DNA of 64,000 nt from Brachybacterium alimentarium (GCF_002332425.1 NZ_NRGS01000005.1:408114-472113); one strand, 5' to 3'. Counted from the first letter of the stretch, positions 18,051 through 26,823 are shown. The notes: a model not told the origin generated them from the sequence alone. Made by a program: numbers and translations.

Positions 18051-18665
18051 TCAGCGCGCCGGGCCCACCTCGAGCACCCGGAAGCCCTTGGCGCTGGCGA
18101 CCTTCGCGACGTCACGCTCGGGAAGCTGCTCACCGAGCCATCGCGCGAGCGGGTCCGCGCCGAGGTTCTTGCCCACCACGAGGGCGGCGGTGCCCTCCGC
18201 AGTCAGCCGCGCGGTCCATTGCAGCAGCAGCTCGTGCAGGGCGGGCTTGCCGATCCTGATCGGAGGATTCGACCAGATCGCGTCGAAGCGGAGATCCTCG
18301 GGGACCTCGTCCGGCGCCACCACGCGGAGGGAGGTGATCCCTGCGCGTTCGGCGTTCTCCGCGGTGAGCTCGCGGGCTCGTTCGCTCACGTCCACGGCCC
18401 ACACCTCGGCGGCGGGATGGGTGAGCGCGGCGGTGAGCGAGATCGGCCCCCATCCGCAGCCCAGGTCGAGGATCCGCGCGTCCGCGGGCGGCTCGGAGAT
18501 CTCATCGAGGCGGTTCAGCAGCACTGCGGTGGCCTTGTCCAGGCCGTGCCCGCTGAACACGGAGGCGCTGGAGACCAGATCGAGATCCCGACCGGCGAGG
18601 CGCACTCGCAGCGGGAAACGCCGGGCATCGGTCGCGGGGGAAGGGGTGAAGTAGTGCTCGTCCAC
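18051..18665 (-). CDS. RsmC/RlmG-like class I SAM methyltransferase
   Basis: A 204-residue methyltransferase related to the catalytic half of the rRNA guanine-N2 methyltransferases RsmC and RlmG. It begins DEHYFTPSP as in that family. SAM motif I is LDLGCGWGPIS, an acidic post-I motif lies in VWAVDVSERA, and the catalytic NPP motif is SNPPIRIGK, with a terminal VGKNLGADP. The N-terminal pseudo-domain of E. coli RsmC is missing, which is usual for short Gram-positive members. The GTG at 18665 was chosen because a TATCCT box lies six bases upstream and the family N-terminus starts there; the frame is open further to 18956. The rRNA target is inferred. It is divergent from hflX. Confidence 0.85.
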   Translation of the reverse strand: MDEHYFTPSPATDARRFPLRVRLAGRDLDLVSSASVFSGHGLDKATAVLLNRLDEISEPPADARILDLGCGWGPISLTAALTHPAAEVWAVDVSERARELTAENAERAGITSLRVVAPDEVPEDLRFDAIWSNPPIRIGKPALHELLLQWTARLTAEGTAALVVGKNLGADPLARWLGEQLPERDVAKVASAKGFRVLEVGPAR

Positions 18666-18671
18666 CCCAGA

Positions 18672-18677
18672 AGGATA
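18672..18677 (-). promoter_or_regulatory. -10 box for leaderless RsmC-like gene
   Basis: On the minus strand TATCCT is followed by six bases and then the GTG start codon. No Shine-Dalgarno is present. Confidence 0.5.
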
Positions 18678-18857
18678 CGGACCCGGAGCGTGCCGGCGGA
18701 CGGTGAGCCCCACCGGCCCGTCCGCCCGGGCACGTCCGCCGCGGCTCGTCGGCCCGATCACTCCGGTATCCGCCCACCGCAAAATCCCTCGACCCCGGAG
18801 GATCGGCGTGGGACTCTGGTGGAACAGATCGTCCCCTACCTGAGGAGTACCCCGACC

Positions 18858-20441
18858 GTGCCCATCGCTTTCCATCCCGAACCCGCCTCCGACGCCGATG
18901 TCGACGGGACCACCACCGGGGGGACCGTTGGCGCGCCGCACACCGAGGGGACGCACGAAGACCCGTCGGCCGGATCTCCCGCGGACCCGAGCCCGGCGGC
19001 CCGTCGCCGTGACCCGCTGACCGAGCGGATCCTCTCCCGCAGCAGCGCCGCCGCCCAGGACGCCCCCGGCCAGAGCAGCGACGGCGAGCAGTACGACCTC
19101 GCCGACCGCCAGGCGCTGCGGCGCGTGGCAGGAATGTCCACCGAGCTCGAGGACGTCTCCGAGGTCGAGTACCGCCAGCTCCGACTGGAGCGAGTGGTGC
19201 TCGCAGGCCTCTACACCTCGGGCAATGCCGCTGAGGCGGAGACGAGCCTACTCGAACTCGCCGCTCTCGCCGAGACCGCGGGTTCGGAGGTGCTCGACGG
19301 CCTCCTCCAGCGCCGTGCGCATCCCGACCCCGCCACGTTCTTCGGCAAGGGCAAGGCGGCGGAGCTCGCAGGGATCATCGCCGAGAACGGCGCCGACACT
19401 GTGATCGCGGACGGCGAGCTGGGCCCCGGGCAGCGACGCGCGCTCGAGGACATCGTCAAGGTCAAGGTCATCGACCGCACCGCGCTGATCCTCGACATCT
19501 TCGCCCAGCACGCCAAGTCCCGCGAGGGCAAGGCACAGGTCGAGCTCGCGCAGCTCGAGTACCTGCTGCCCCGGCTGCGCGGCTGGGGCGAGTCGATGTC
19601 CCGGCAGGCGGGCGGGCGCATCGCCGCGGGCGGTGCCGGAATGGGATCGCGCGGACCCGGCGAGACCAAGATCGAGCTGGATCGTCGGCGCATCCGTGAC
19701 CGCATGTCCAAGCTGCGCCGGGAGATCAAGGCGATGGCCCCGGGACGCGTCGCCCAGCGCGCCGACCGGCGGCGCAACCAGGTCCCCGCGGTCGCGATCG
19801 CGGGCTACACGAACGCCGGCAAGTCCTCGCTGCTGAATCGGCTCACCGGAGCCGGCGTCCTGGTCGAGAACGCCTTGTTCGCGACGCTGGACCCGACGGT
19901 CCGGCGCTCCACCACGCCCGACGGGCGGGAGTTCACCTACGCCGACACCGTCGGCTTCGTGCGGCATCTGCCCACCCAGCTGGTCGAGGCATTCCGGTCG
20001 ACTCTCGAGGAGGTGGGCGATTCCGACCTGCTGCTGCATGTCGTCGACGCCTCCCATCCCGACCCCGAGGGCCAGATCCGTGCAGTGCGCACCGTGCTCG
20101 GCGAGATCGAAGGCTTCGATGTGCCCGAGGTCGTCGTGCTGAACAAGGCAGACCTCGCCGAACCCGAGACGATCGCCCGCCTGCGCAGCCAGGTCGAGAA
20201 CTCCGTCGTGGTCTCCGCACGCACCGGGGCGGGCATGGACGAGCTGAGGGACCTGATCGCCGATCGCCTGCCGCGCCCGGCGGTCGAGGTCGACGTGCTG
20301 GTCCCGTACTCGCGAGGGGATCTCATCGCGCGTGCTCACACGACGGGCGAGGTGCTCGCGGAGGAGCACGTCATGGAGGGCACCAAGCTCCATGCCCGGG
20401 TGGATGAGGCGCTCGCCGCAGAGCTCCACGGCGCGGCCTGA
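18858..20441 (+). CDS. hflX: Ribosome-associated GTPase HflX
   Basis: A 527-residue GTPase that in other bacteria splits stalled 70S or 100S ribosomes, notably under heat or antibiotic stress. The first 90 residues are an acidic/Ser-rich extension. The HflX-specific domain contains FFGKGKAAELAG and the RTALILDIFAQHAKSREGKAQVELAQLEYLLPRL helix. A Gly-rich PGETKIELDRRRI linker precedes the GTPase domain, which has G1 GYTNAGKS at 316-323, G3 DTVGF and G4 NKADL. The GTG at 18858 is placed about ten bases after GAGGAG. The frame continues upstream to 18219 but overlaps the divergent methyltransferase gene, so that part is rejected. GTG versus a later Met remains slightly uncertain. Confidence 0.93.
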   Translation: MPIAFHPEPASDADVDGTTTGGTVGAPHTEGTHEDPSAGSPADPSPAARRRDPLTERILSRSSAAAQDAPGQSSDGEQYDLADRQALRRVAGMSTELEDVSEVEYRQLRLERVVLAGLYTSGNAAEAETSLLELAALAETAGSEVLDGLLQRRAHPDPATFFGKGKAAELAGIIAENGADTVIADGELGPGQRRALEDIVKVKVIDRTALILDIFAQHAKSREGKAQVELAQLEYLLPRLRGWGESMSRQAGGRIAAGGAGMGSRGPGETKIELDRRRIRDRMSKLRREIKAMAPGRVAQRADRRRNQVPAVAIAGYTNAGKSSLLNRLTGAGVLVENALFATLDPTVRRSTTPDGREFTYADTVGFVRHLPTQLVEAFRSTLEEVGDSDLLLHVVDASHPDPEGQIRAVRTVLGEIEGFDVPEVVVLNKADLAEPETIARLRSQVENSVVVSARTGAGMDELRDLIADRLPRPAVEVDVLVPYSRGDLIARAHTTGEVLAEEHVMEGTKLHARVDEALAAELHGAA

Positions 20442-20464
20442 GAGGTCCTCGGATCCAGCGCGGA

Positions 20465-20470
20465 TACGCT
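20465..20470 (+). promoter_or_regulatory. -10 box for leaderless dinG
   Basis: TACGCT lies six bases before the ATG of the helicase gene. The nearby GGAG is only two bases from the ATG, too close to act as Shine-Dalgarno. Confidence 0.5.
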
Positions 20471-20476
20471 GGAGCG

Positions 20477-22507
20477 ATGACCACCGCCACCGATCACGAG
20501 GCCGCCCCAGGGGCCGCCGGCATCCAGCTGTCGACCCTCATGGATGCGGCGGTCTCGGCGATCGGCGGCGCCGTGCGGCCCGGCCAGCAGGCCATGGCGG
20601 AGGCGGTCGACACCGCCATGACCGCGAACCGTCATCTGCTCGTCCAGGCGGGCACAGGCACCGGCAAATCGCTTGCGTACCTGGTGCCCGCGCTGCGCCA
20701 TGCGCTGGTCAGCGGCCGCCCGGTCGTGGTGTCCACCGCGACCATCGCCCTGCAGACCCAGATCGTGCGCAAGGACCTGCCGCGTCTCGTGGAGGCGCTG
20801 GCCCCGCATCTGCCACGCACGCCCACCTTCGCCCTGCTCAAGGGCCGTGCGAACTATCTCTGTCGACACAAGATCGACGGCGGGTACCCGATGGACATCG
20901 ACCCTGGCGCGCTCTTCTCGGAGGCGTCCACAGATCCGGCCCGCACCGGCAGCGAACGGCTCGGGGACCAGGTCAAGCGGCTGCGGGAATGGGCCGAGGA
21001 GACCGACAGCGGAGACCGCGACTCGCTCGAGGACCCGGTCTCGGATCGCGCCTGGCGCCAGGTCTCGGTGACCGGGTCGCAGTGCATCGGAAGCTCCTGT
21101 CCGATGCTGGAGTCCTGCTTCGCCGAGCGCAGCCGCGAACTGGCCCGCGAGGTGGACCTCGTGGTCACGAACCACGCACTGATGGCGATCGACTCCTTCG
21201 ATTCCCTGGGAATCATCCCTGACCACGACGTGGTCGTCTTCGACGAGGCCCACGATCTCTCCGGGCGCGTCACCAGCGCCGTCACCGAATCCCTGAACCC
21301 CGGGATGCTCCGAGGGACGGTGAGGGATCTGCGCGGCCTCGGCGTCGCTGCCACCGCCCTGGACGATGCCGCCGAGGAGCTGCGCGAGGCGCTCGAGCTC
21401 GCCCCCGACGGCCGCGTGATCGGTGCCTTGCCGGAGCGCCTCGGCGACGCCGTCCAGCAGCTGCGGGTCGAGGCCCGCACGGCGCACTCCGATGCGAAGG
21501 ACGCCGGGGACGACGCCACCGTCGGCACCGCCGGATCGCGCAAAGCGGTCCGCGCGAACCTGCAGGAGATCATCGAGGTGTGCGAGCGTCTCGGCGCTCC
21601 GGCCGATGAGGATGTCGTCTCGGTCTCGCATTCCCAGGCCACGGGACGCTCGAGCATCCAGGTGGCGCCGCTCAGTGTCGCTGGCGCGATGCGCGGAGCG
21701 ATTCTGGAGAGCCGTACCGCCGTGCTGACCTCGGCGACTCTTGCTCTCGGCGGCCGTTTCGAGCCGGCAGCGGGCGAGGTGGGCCTCGCGCGGGCAGATC
21801 GCATGGGCCCGGAGTCCACGCCGCCGCGCGAGGACAGGAGCGCCTGGGCGGGCCTCGACGTGGGCAGCCCTTTCGCCTACCGGAGCCAGGGGATCCTGTA
21901 CACGGCCCGGCACCTTCCCCAGCCCGGCCGCGAGGGCCCGTCGACGGCCATGCTCGACCATCTCACCGAACTGGTCGAGGCCTCGCACGGCGGGGCGCTG
22001 TGCCTGTTCTCCTCGCGTCGGGGCGCCGAGCTCGCGGCCGAGCATGTGCGGGCCCGCCTGGACCTCACCATCGAGGTGCAGGGTGAGGACTCGATGGCGA
22101 ACCTGGTGCGGAAGTTCCGCGACGACGAGGATGCTTCTCTGTTCGGCACGCTCACACTGTGGCAGGGGGTGGATGTCTCCGGACCCTCGCTGCGACTGGT
22201 CACCATTGACCGGATCCCGTTCCCGCGCCCGGACGATCCGCTGGTCTCCGCGCGCCAGGAGCGGATCGCCCAGAAGGGCGGCAACGGCTTCATGGGCATC
22301 TCGGCCCAGCACGCCGCACTGCTGCTCGCTCAGGGGGCGGGGCGCCTGATCCGCTCCCATGAGGACCGCGGCATGGTGGCCGTGCTGGATCCGCGGCTCG
22401 CGACGGCGCGGTACGGCAGCTTCCTGCGGGAGGCGATGCCGCCGCTGTGGCCGACGTCGGATCCCGAGATCGCTCTCGGCGCGCTGCGGAGGCTCTCGAC
22501 CTCCTGA
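20477..22507 (+). CDS. dinG: DinG/XPD-type ATP-dependent DNA helicase
   Basis: A 676-residue superfamily 2 helicase with an iron-sulfur domain, of the type that unwinds DNA 5'-3' and removes R-loops or other structures. Walker A is GTGTGKS at 59-65 and the DEAH box is at 256-259. The four presumptive 4Fe-4S cysteines are C129, C203, C208 and C214, spaced as in XPD/DinG. The C-terminal helicase motifs include CLFSSRRGAE, TLWQGVDVSGPSLR and QGAGRLIRSHEDRG. The exonuclease domain of some DinG proteins is absent. It converges on lexA. There is no LexA box at its own promoter, so SOS control is not supported here. Confidence 0.92.
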   Translation: MTTATDHEAAPGAAGIQLSTLMDAAVSAIGGAVRPGQQAMAEAVDTAMTANRHLLVQAGTGTGKSLAYLVPALRHALVSGRPVVVSTATIALQTQIVRKDLPRLVEALAPHLPRTPTFALLKGRANYLCRHKIDGGYPMDIDPGALFSEASTDPARTGSERLGDQVKRLREWAEETDSGDRDSLEDPVSDRAWRQVSVTGSQCIGSSCPMLESCFAERSRELAREVDLVVTNHALMAIDSFDSLGIIPDHDVVVFDEAHDLSGRVTSAVTESLNPGMLRGTVRDLRGLGVAATALDDAAEELREALELAPDGRVIGALPERLGDAVQQLRVEARTAHSDAKDAGDDATVGTAGSRKAVRANLQEIIEVCERLGAPADEDVVSVSHSQATGRSSIQVAPLSVAGAMRGAILESRTAVLTSATLALGGRFEPAAGEVGLARADRMGPESTPPREDRSAWAGLDVGSPFAYRSQGILYTARHLPQPGREGPSTAMLDHLTELVEASHGGALCLFSSRRGAELAAEHVRARLDLTIEVQGEDSMANLVRKFRDDEDASLFGTLTLWQGVDVSGPSLRLVTIDRIPFPRPDDPLVSARQERIAQKGGNGFMGISAQHAALLLAQGAGRLIRSHEDRGMVAVLDPRLATARYGSFLREAMPPLWPTSDPEIALGALRRLSTS

Positions 22508-22546
22508 GCTCGGCCGGTGGGCGCCGTCGCCCCGGGCTGCGCCGGA

Positions 22547-23242
22547 TCAGACCGAGCGCAGCACCGCGACGATCTTGCCGAGGATCTCGGCATGATCTCC
22601 CAGGATCGGGGCGAAGGCCGGGTTGTGAGGCATCAGCCAGACATGGTCGTCCCGCTGGACGAAGGTCTTCACCGTCGCCTCGCCGTCGATCATGGCCGCG
22701 ACGATCTCGCCCTTCTGGGCTTCCTTCTGGCTGCGCACGACGACCCAGTCGCCGTCGCAGATGGCGGCGTCGATCATCGAGTCGCCGACCACCTGCAGGA
22801 GGAAGAGGTCCCCGTCGCCCACCAGGCGCGAGGGCAGGGTGAAGACGTCCTCGATCTGCTCCTCGGCGGTGATCGGCACGCCCGCGGCGATGCGGCCGAG
22901 CAGCGGGACGGTCACCGAGTTCGGGCTGATGTCGGGCTCGGCGGGTGCCTCCGGGGCGCCGTCGTCTCCCGGCATGACGATCTCCATGGCACGGGGGCGC
23001 TTCGGGTCCCGGCGCAGGAAGCCCTTGCGTTCGAGCGCCTGCAGCTGATGGGAGACCGACGAGGACGAGGTCAGGCCCACAGCATCGCCGATCTCGCGCA
23101 TCGTGGGCGGATAGCCGTGCGCGGCGATCGCGGAATTGATGGTCTCCAGGACCAGGTGCTGACGACGGGTGAGGCCGGTGGTCGCGGAGTCGACCGGCGC
23201 GTCGCCGCGGGAGCGTATCGGCTTGGGCGTGCTCGGCGTCAT
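22547..23242 (-). CDS. lexA: SOS repressor LexA
   Basis: A 231-residue LexA. The N-terminal winged helix-turn-helix (about residues 25-85) contains [22 protein letters not shown]. The self-cleavage site is A120-G121 in GRIAAGVP, and the catalytic dyad is S155 in VVGDSM and K192 in ATVKTF. The ATG at 23242 has AGGAGG upstream; the open frame to 23329 covers the promoter. LexA represses recA and the adjacent LysM gene, whose boxes are visible here. Its own -10 (TACGCT on the minus strand, 23301-23306) has a LexA box across its -35 region, so it is autoregulated. The order lexA/LysM/nrdR is that of M. tuberculosis Rv2720-Rv2718c. Confidence 0.97.
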   Translation of the reverse strand: MTPSTPKPIRSRGDAPVDSATTGLTRRQHLVLETINSAIAAHGYPPTMREIGDAVGLTSSSSVSHQLQALERKGFLRRDPKRPRAMEIVMPGDDGAPEAPAEPDISPNSVTVPLLGRIAAGVPITAEEQIEDVFTLPSRLVGDGDLFLLQVVGDSMIDAAICDGDWVVVRSQKEAQKGEIVAAMIDGEATVKTFVQRDDHVWLMPHNPAFAPILGDHAEILGKIVAVLRSV

Positions 23243-23300
23243 CGTGGAGGCCTCCTGGCTTCGTCTGTCGGACCCTCGAGGTTCCGTAGTGATGTCACCC

Positions 23301-23341
23301 AGCGTAGGGCGGCACGCACCGGATGCCAAACATGTGTTCGA
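23301..23341 (-). promoter_or_regulatory. lexA promoter with LexA box 1
   Basis: On the plus strand CCAAACATGTGTTCGA (23326-23341) is a LexA operator with a perfect right half and a degenerate left half. It sits 20 bases upstream of the minus-strand -10 TACGCT (23306 to 23301), so binding covers the -35 region of lexA. Confidence 0.75.
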
Positions 23342-23349
23342 GATCGGCC

Positions 23350-23379
23350 TTGCGTGTCGCGTGACCGTCGGGCTACAGT
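23350..23379 (+). promoter_or_regulatory. Promoter of the LysM gene
   Basis: TTGCGT (23350-23355), an 18-base spacer and TACAGT (23374-23379) form a plausible -35/-10 pair. The transcript would start near 23386, just upstream of LexA box 2. Confidence 0.55.
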
Positions 23380-23394
23380 CGCACAGACATTCGA

Positions 23395-23410
23395 TCGAAC
23401 AGGAGTTCGG
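23395..23410 (+). promoter_or_regulatory. LexA box 2, overlapping the Shine-Dalgarno of the LysM gene
   Basis: TCGAACAGGAGTTCGG is a near-perfect actinobacterial SOS box. Its centre AGGAG (23401-23405) is also the Shine-Dalgarno of the gene starting at 23413. LexA here would block just downstream of the transcript start. Confidence 0.85.
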
Positions 23411-23412
23411 AT

Positions 23413-23808
23413 ATGCATACGGAAACGGCCACGGTCCTTCCCTTCTCGCAGCATCGTGACGAGCGCGCCGCGCAGTCTGATCGAGCGGGCGTTCGACTCA
23501 AGGCCACCCGGCGGGGCCGGGTCGTCCTCACGGCTCTGGCGTTCCTGCTCGGACTGCTCGTCGCCGCCGCGCTGCTGCTGATGTTCGAGGTGCCCTCCGC
23601 ACTGGCGGGCGGGGGAGCCGAGGAGCCCGTGACCCTCACCGTCGAAGCGGGCGACACCCTGTGGGGCTATGCCGACGAGTTCGCCCCCGACGGCATGAGC
23701 GAGCAGGAGTTCGTCTCCGAGGTGCGCAGCCTCAACCACCTCACGACGCCGCGGGTCACCGCCGGCCAGCTGATCGAGCTCCCGGCCCTCGAGGGCGCAT
23801 CGCACTGA
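23413..23808 (+). CDS. SOS-controlled LysM membrane protein, likely cell-division suppressor (YneA/ChiZ type)
   Basis: A 131-residue protein with a basic cytoplasmic N-terminus (about 1-36), one membrane segment (about 37-57, [22 protein letters not shown]) and an external LysM domain (about 72-122) containing [17 protein letters not shown] and ending [12 protein letters not shown]. It sits divergently from lexA and just before nrdR, with LexA boxes on both sides of its promoter. The same place is held by ChiZ (Rv2719c) in mycobacteria and DivS in corynebacteria, which halt division after DNA damage, and YneA of Bacillus has the same TM-LysM layout. The division-inhibitor role is therefore inferred from layout, position and regulation; no hydrolase motif is visible. 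Confidence 0.8.
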   Translation: MHTETATVLPFSQHRDERAAQSDRAGVRLKATRRGRVVLTALAFLLGLLVAAALLLMFEVPSALAGGGAEEPVTLTVEAGDTLWGYADEFAPDGMSEQEFVSEVRSLNHLTTPRVTAGQLIELPALEGASH

Positions 23809-23824
23809 TTCGCGAGCGGGCCGC

Positions 23825-23830
23825 TATCCT
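23825..23830 (+). promoter_or_regulatory. -10 box for leaderless nrdR
   Basis: TATCCT is followed by six bases and the ATG at 23837. This decides between that ATG and an in-frame GTG at 23831. Confidence 0.55.
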
Positions 23831-23836
23831 GTGCGG

Positions 23837-24295
23837 ATGCACTGCCCGTTCTGCCGCCATCCTGACTCCCGGGTCGTGGATTCGCGTACGTCCGACGACG
23901 GCGCGACCATCCGGCGCCGTCGTCAGTGCCCGAACTGCTCCCGGCGCTTCTCGACGTCCGAGACGGCCTCCCTCTCGGTGCACAAGCGCTCCGGTGTGAG
24001 TGAGCCGTTCAGTCGGGCGAAGGTGATCTCCGGTGTGCGCAAGGCCTGCCAGGGACGCCCGGTCACCGATGACCAGCTCGCGATGCTCGCCCAGCGCGTC
24101 GAGGAGGACATCCGTTCGAGCGGCCAGGCCGAGATCGATGCTCATCAGGTGGGTCTGTCGATCCTGCACCCGCTCCAGGAGCTCGACCTCGTGGCCTACC
24201 TCCGCTTCGCGAGCGTCTACCAGGATTTCGAATCGCTCGACGACTTCGAGGCCGCGATCGTGCGGCTGCGCTCGGAGTCGGCCGGCACCGCCTGA
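23837..24295 (+). CDS. nrdR: Ribonucleotide reductase repressor NrdR
   Basis: A 152-residue zinc-ribbon/ATP-cone repressor that binds NrdR boxes upstream of ribonucleotide reductase genes when dATP is high. The zinc ribbon uses C3, C6, C31 and C34 (MHCPFC ... QCPNC), followed by RRFSTSE. The ATP cone covers about residues 49-139 ([24 protein letters not shown]). Starting at the ATG, the protein opens with the canonical M-x-C-P-x-C and lies exactly one leaderless spacing after a -10 box. No NrdR box was noticed within the window, so its targets lie elsewhere. The gene converges on the HelD gene. Confidence 0.95.
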   Translation: MHCPFCRHPDSRVVDSRTSDDGATIRRRRQCPNCSRRFSTSETASLSVHKRSGVSEPFSRAKVISGVRKACQGRPVTDDQLAMLAQRVEEDIRSSGQAEIDAHQVGLSILHPLQELDLVAYLRFASVYQDFESLDDFEAAIVRLRSESAGTA

Positions 24296-24371
24296 GGCCT
24301 GCCGCGAGGACGCCGGCACGGGCCTCGTCGCCGGGTTCGGAGGCGATCGCGGAGCCGGTTTGCGACGATTC

Positions 24372-24380
24372 TGTGGATAA
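24372..24380 (+). promoter_or_regulatory. Consensus DnaA box
   Basis: TGTGGATAA is the reverse complement of the canonical DnaA box TTATCCACA, with no mismatch. It lies in the short non-coding gap between nrdR and the HelD gene. Its occupation is not known. Confidence 0.45.
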
Positions 24381-24442
24381 AGTTCAGGACCGCTCGTCGG
24401 TGTGCATAAGATGTCCCTCGTGCACTCACGCAGTGCACACCA

Positions 24443-24480
24443 GATCGGCGGTCGCGGAGGGGAAGCCGCGGCCGCCGATC
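24443..24480. terminator. Bidirectional hairpin between nrdR and helD
   Basis: A 15-bp stem (24443-24457 with 24466-24480, one G-T wobble position) with an 8-base loop ends seven bases before the HelD stop codon, between convergent genes. Confidence 0.75.
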
Positions 24481-24486
24481 GCCGTC

Positions 24487-26733
24487 TCAGGCGGGTTCGA
24501 TCCCCGCCGGCAGGTCCCGTGCGTGCACCACGCCGAGGTGGCGCGTCGCCCGGGTCATCGCCACGTAGAGATCCCCGGCACCATGCGCCTCCACCAGCTC
24601 CGCAGGCTCCACGATGACGACCCCGTCGAACTCGAGCCCCTTCGCGTCCTGTGCGGTCATGACGGCGATCGAGTCGTCCACCCCGGAGGATCCCGCTCCC
24701 ACCGTCGGCAGGTCCGAGCGTGAGCGCAGCCGGCCGAGCACGTCGGCGATCCGCTCCTGCGCGACGATGACGGCGAGGCGCCCCACGCCCTCGTGATGCA
24801 CCGCGGCCACGGCCTCGGCGGTGCGAAGAGCGAGGTCGCTCGGGGAGGAGCGCTCGATCCGCGGATCCCGGTCCCCCTCCCGCACCGAGCTGACCTCGGT
24901 CACGGGCAGCTGGTGCGCCTGCGCCATCGCCACGGCCCGGTCCATGATCCGGCTGGGCGTGCGGTAGTTGACGGTGAGGTGCTCGACCTGGAGACGATCC
25001 TGGATGTAGGGGCTCAGCGCCTGCGTCCACGAATGCGTGCCCCCGGCCGACGAGGTCTGCGCGACGTCGCCCACGACCGTGAAGGACTTGGTGGGGGCCC
25101 TTCGCATGAGTGCTCGCCAGCTCATGGGGGAATGCTCCTGTGCCTCATCGACCACGACATGGCCATAGGTCCAGCTGCGCTCGGAGGAGGCGCGCTCGGC
25201 GAGGGTGCGGCCATCTCGGATCTGGCTGACCTGGTCGGCGAGGTCCTCGGCACGGATCATCCCCGAGGTGTCGACGTTCTCGATGACCTTGCGTGCATAG
25301 TCGACGTCCGCCTCTCGGCGGGTCGCCGCCTCGCGGGCGCGGGCCTCCGCGGGCGCTGAGTCCTCGCCGAGGAGCTCGGCGGCCTCGTCCAGCAGCGGGA
25401 TGTCCTCGACGGTCCAGGGTGCGTCCTTGTCACGGACCAGCAGGTGCACGCGGTCCGCGAGCGCGGCCGGGGCGGCGGCCCGGAGTCGATCAGGCCGGGA
25501 CATCAGGATGCGCAGGAACCCCTGCGGGGCGTAGGGCAGCCAGGCGAGATTCAGCTGCCGCTTGATCTCCGCGTTGTTGCGCAGGTCCGAGAGCAGATCG
25601 GGCCGGTCCTCGGGGATGATGGTCTGCCCTTCGGCGAGGAGCGCCTTCTCGTAGGCCTCCACGAGCCGCTCCAGCGCCGCGCGCACGAACACGGTGCGAG
25701 CGGTGTTGTGGGGCTTGTGGCTGGCGCGGGCGTCCCGGCGCGCAGCTCTGAGCATCGAGCGCGTCAGGGTCAGCGGAGTCCCGTCGATGCGCAGGCGGAT
25801 GTCTTCCTGCGGCAGCACCTGCCGCTGCGCCACGGCACGGGAGATCAGCTCCGCCATCGCGACGTCGCCCTTCAGGCTCGCCACCTCGTCCCCGTCATGC
25901 AGGAAGGTCTCGATGCGAGGGAACAGCTCTCCCGGGGTCAGCATGACCACACCGGATTCGCCGAGGCTCGGCAGGACGCGCTCGATGTATCGCAGGAATC
26001 CCGGGGTCGGAGCCATGATCAGCACCCCCGTGTGCTCGAGGCGGCGACGATGCGTGTAGAGCAGGTAGGCGGCGCGGTGCAGCGCGACCGCGGTCTTGCC
26101 GGTGCCCGGGCCGCCCTGGACGACCAGCACGCCGCGGTTCTCGGAGCGGATGATGCGGTCCTGCTCGGACTGGATCGTCGCGACGATGTCGCCCATTCGG
26201 CCCGTGCGCTGGCCGGAGACGGCCGCGAGCAGCGCACCCTCGCCCTGCAGCACCACGTCCTCGCCGGCGGTCTCGAGCACGGACTGGTCCAGGACGTCGT
26301 CCTCGAGCCCGACCACGGCGCGCCCACGACTGATGAGATGGCGCCGCAGCCGCACGTCCAGTCGCTGGGTGCTGGTCGCCTGGTAGAACGCTGCTGCCGC
26401 GGGGGCTCTCCAGTCCACCAGCAGCTGCTCGCGATCCGCCGTGAACAATCCGATCCGGCCGATGTAGTGGCGGGCGGTGTCGTCCATGTCCAGGCGGCCG
26501 AACACCACGCTGCGGGCGACCGAGCGCAGCAGCGCCAGGCGGTCCTCGTACAGCGCCATGAACGAGTCGCGTTCGGACCTGTTCTGATGTGTCGAAGCGT
26601 GCTGCGAGCCCTGGATGTCGTCCAGATTGCTCTGCACCTGGATGATCAGCTCGTCGAGCCGCGCGTAGAGGCGGTCTGCGTACGCCTGCTCACGTGCGAT
26701 CTCCCGGGCGATCTGTCCCTCGGCGTCGTCCAC
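24487..26733 (-). CDS. helD: HelD-type RNA polymerase recycling ATPase
   Basis: A 748-residue UvrD/Rep-like superfamily 1 ATPase of the HelD/HelR group. Such proteins pry stalled RNA polymerase from DNA, and actinobacterial HelR members also displace rifamycins. The N-terminal coiled arm (about 1-60, EIAREQAYADRLYARLDELI) is the HelD-specific part that reaches into the secondary channel. Walker A is GGPGTGKT with the lysine at 213, Walker B/DEAQ is in VVVDEAQEHSPM, and the C-terminal motifs are MTAQDAKGLEFDGVV and YVAMTRATRHLGVV. The GTG at 26733 has GGGAG upstream and yields the normal length; the open frame extends to 27831 across the divergent PAC2 gene and is rejected beyond the GTG. No rifamycin-associated palindrome was seen upstream. 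Confidence 0.9.
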   Translation of the reverse strand: MDDAEGQIAREIAREQAYADRLYARLDELIIQVQSNLDDIQGSQHASTHQNRSERDSFMALYEDRLALLRSVARSVVFGRLDMDDTARHYIGRIGLFTADREQLLVDWRAPAAAAFYQATSTQRLDVRLRRHLISRGRAVVGLEDDVLDQSVLETAGEDVVLQGEGALLAAVSGQRTGRMGDIVATIQSEQDRIIRSENRGVLVVQGGPGTGKTAVALHRAAYLLYTHRRRLEHTGVLIMAPTPGFLRYIERVLPSLGESGVVMLTPGELFPRIETFLHDGDEVASLKGDVAMAELISRAVAQRQVLPQEDIRLRIDGTPLTLTRSMLRAARRDARASHKPHNTARTVFVRAALERLVEAYEKALLAEGQTIIPEDRPDLLSDLRNNAEIKRQLNLAWLPYAPQGFLRILMSRPDRLRAAAPAALADRVHLLVRDKDAPWTVEDIPLLDEAAELLGEDSAPAEARAREAATRREADVDYARKVIENVDTSGMIRAEDLADQVSQIRDGRTLAERASSERSWTYGHVVVDEAQEHSPMSWRALMRRAPTKSFTVVGDVAQTSSAGGTHSWTQALSPYIQDRLQVEHLTVNYRTPSRIMDRAVAMAQAHQLPVTEVSSVREGDRDPRIERSSPSDLALRTAEAVAAVHHEGVGRLAVIVAQERIADVLGRLRSRSDLPTVGAGSSGVDDSIAVMTAQDAKGLEFDGVVIVEPAELVEAHGAGDLYVAMTRATRHLGVVHARDLPAGIEPA

Positions 26734-26807
26734 GGACCTGCTCCCTCTGACGATGGATCCTCTCGCCGCACCTCTGGGAATGGACCCAGGATCGGCAGAG
26801 CACAGTG

Positions 26808-26823
26808 GTCCATTATGGTGGAC
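26808..26823. promoter_or_regulatory. Inverted repeat in the helD/PAC2 divergent region
   Basis: GTCCA, six bases, TGGAC forms a short palindrome. The centre contains TATGGT, a possible -10 for the plus strand, and CATAAT, a possible -10 for the minus strand, so the palindrome could be an operator shared by both genes. This is speculative. Confidence 0.3.
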
